Shown one piece after another: positions 62,374-64,000 of a stretch of DNA of 64,000 bases. The stretch's first letter is position 1. Each line of letters begins with the position of its first letter. Below the pieces are notes generated by a model. The model had not been told where the DNA came from and did no database searches. It was given only the letters and a program-made list of their open reading frames with translations. The position numbers were made by a program, and so were the translations under genes. Source of the DNA: Candidatus Eubacterium faecigallinarum (GTDB lineage: Bacteria > Bacillota > Clostridia > Oscillospirales > Acutalibacteraceae); assembly GCA_019115455.1 (NCBI GenBank), contig DXDN01000005.1, forward strand, positions 124,001-188,000, read 5' to 3'.

Positions 62374-63753
62374 ATGAAAAGAACACTTTCCTATATTTTA
62401 ACCATTTGTATTATTGCGGCAACGCTGTTTGGCGTGCCATTCACCGCTCAGGCGGCAACTTATGAGCCTGACAGAAAAATTTATGCCGAGGCTTATATGC
62501 TTATTAATCTCGACGATGATTCTTATCCTGTTGTGGCTCAGAAAAATATCGACGAGCGGCTTTATCCTGCCTCACTTACAAAAATAGTTACCGCAATGGT
62601 GGTACTTAATAATGTTAAGGATCTTCAGGCAAAAACTGTTATGAGCCAAACCGCCTATGACGCGCTTCTTGGTACGGGAGCACAGGTTGCCGGTATCGAA
62701 GTGGGCGAGGAAATTACCATTGATATGCTTTTGTACCTGACCATGGTGTATTCGGCGTGCGACGCCTGCCATGTGCTGGCGGAATATGTTGCCGGTTCAG
62801 CTGATGCTTTCGTTTCAATGATGAACGAATACGTCAAGTCTCTTGGATGCAAGGATACTCATTTCGTCAATCCCGACGGACTGCACGACGAAAATCATTA
62901 TTCCACAGCAAGGGATCTGGCAACCATTACAATTGCTGCTCTTAAAAATCCAAATTTTGTAAAATATTCCACCACTACCCAGATTGAATATAAGGATATG
63001 ACTCTCACCCATACCAATCTGATGCTTCAGCCGGGCTACCTGACATACTATTATGAGTATGCCCAGGGAATCAAAACCGGCTCTACGGAAGAAGCGGAAT
63101 ATTGTGTTATAACAAAAGCGTCAAAGGACGGATACAATTATCTTGCCGTCGTTTTAAAATCCCCTCAGCAGAGGATAAACGGCGAATCATATGAAACAAA
63201 ATGCTCGTTTGTAGATGCGAAATCGCTGTTTGAATGGGCTTTTGACAGCTTGAAATATACTACTCTTGCCAGTCAGAACGAGGTTATCGGCGAAATTGCA
63301 GTTGAGGACGGCAAGGACGCCGACAGCGTTTTGCTTGTTGCCAAGGAGGACGTAAACGTTATTGTTCCTGCGGCGCTGGATAAGTCCGCCGTTATCGTTG
63401 AGATGGTTGACAAACCGGAGTATATCGAGGCACCGGTTGCCAAAGGGCAGGAAGTTTGCAAGGCGAATATTATTTACGGCGACGAGGTTATCGCAACCAT
63501 TGATCTTGTTGCCGCAAATGATGTTGAGCTTTCAACATTTTTAAAGGTTATAAATGCCGTTAAATCATTTTTCGGCAGCACCGTTGTGAAAATTATTCTT
63601 GTGGTGATAGTTTTGTTGGCGGTCATTTATGTGTACCTCTTGGTAAGCAATAATATGAGAAAGAAAAAGCGCCGCATGCAGAAAGCACAGCGCGCTCAGA
63701 TGAGGGACGATAATCCTGACGACTTCTTGCCGCCCCCTCAAAGACGTGAATAA
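62374..63753 (+). CDS. D-alanyl-D-alanine carboxypeptidase (peptidase S11)
   Basis: Signal peptide; RLYPASLTKIVTAMV (SxxK), YSACDACHVLAEY (SxN-like), IKTGSTEEAEYC (KTG); C-terminal TM. Confidence 0.94.
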   Translation: MKRTLSYILTICIIAATLFGVPFTAQAATYEPDRKIYAEAYMLINLDDDSYPVVAQKNIDERLYPASLTKIVTAMVVLNNVKDLQAKTVMSQTAYDALLGTGAQVAGIEVGEEITIDMLLYLTMVYSACDACHVLAEYVAGSADAFVSMMNEYVKSLGCKDTHFVNPDGLHDENHYSTARDLATITIAALKNPNFVKYSTTTQIEYKDMTLTHTNLMLQPGYLTYYYEYAQGIKTGSTEEAEYCVITKASKDGYNYLAVVLKSPQQRINGESYETKCSFVDAKSLFEWAFDSLKYTTLASQNEVIGEIAVEDGKDADSVLLVAKEDVNVIVPAALDKSAVIVEMVDKPEYIEAPVAKGQEVCKANIIYGDEVIATIDLVAANDVELSTFLKVINAVKSFFGSTVVKIILVVIVLLAVIYVYLLVSNNMRKKKRRMQKAQRAQMRDDNPDDFLPPPQRRE

Positions 63754-63789
63754 CCCGTAAAACAGGGCGAAAATAGCAAATAAAAAATT

Positions 63790-63902
63790 AAGGTCAGAAA
63801 AAGTCAAAAAAACTATTGACTTTTTCTGACCTTTGTGCTATTATGACAACAGAAGGTCAAAGAAAGTCAAAGTCAAAAGAGAATTTGGCCTTCGTTTGAC
63901 CA
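63790..63902 (+). promoter_or_regulatory. ctsR promoter with multiple CtsR operator heptads
   Basis: AAGGTCAGAAAAAGTCAA (63790-63807) and its exact inverted copy (63816-63833); GGTCAAAGAAAGTCAAA (63855-63871); TTTGGCCTTCGTTTGACC (63885-63902); TTGACT-17-TATTAT promoter (63816-63844). Confidence 0.88.
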
Positions 63903-63922
63903 TAAAAGGAAGTGATTGGAAA

Positions 63923-64000
63923 ATGAAGCTAAGTGACGTAATTGCGGATATGATTCTTGACATGTTTGATGACAACACATCAACTGTTCAGATACAGCGT
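63923..64000 (+). CDS. ctsR: CtsR transcriptional repressor, N-terminal fragment (truncated by window end)
   Basis: MKLSDVIADMILDMFDDNTSTVQIQR matches the CtsR N-terminus and follows CtsR boxes. Confidence 0.88.
   Translation, partial: MKLSDVIADMILDMFDDNTSTVQIQR

Overview
Chromosomal window from a low-to-mid-GC, spore-forming Firmicute. The Clostridia/Oscillospiraceae-like assignment is inferred from gene content. Most of the window is housekeeping: nrdR, RluA-type synthase, cotJAB, dut, GH51, metG, nagB, rpoB-rpoC, rpsL-rpsG-fusA-tuf, recD2, an mreB-like gene, an ECF transporter, yebC, glyA, two CDP-glycerol glycerophosphotransferase-like proteins, trpS, rsmI, mscL, gpsA, dacF and the start of ctsR. 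The standout is a compact retron at about 2919-4152. It has a sigma-A-like promoter (TTGACA-17-TAATAT), a structured ncRNA (2955-3133) closed by a perfect 14-bp a1/a2 inverted repeat with a candidate branching G, and a retron-type reverse transcriptase (NAAVH, QGSPASP, YCDD, VTG). It ends in a terminator, and no effector gene is visible between its flanking terminators. Other items worth checking are a three-hairpin element after nrdR, an unlisted 42-aa Cys/Gly-rich membrane microprotein, structured leaders before rpoB and rpsL (the latter driven by a perfect-consensus promoter overlapping the rpoC stop), a palindrome over an XRE-gene promoter, and a four-copy CtsR operator region. All calls come from reading the sequence; no database search or folding program was run.
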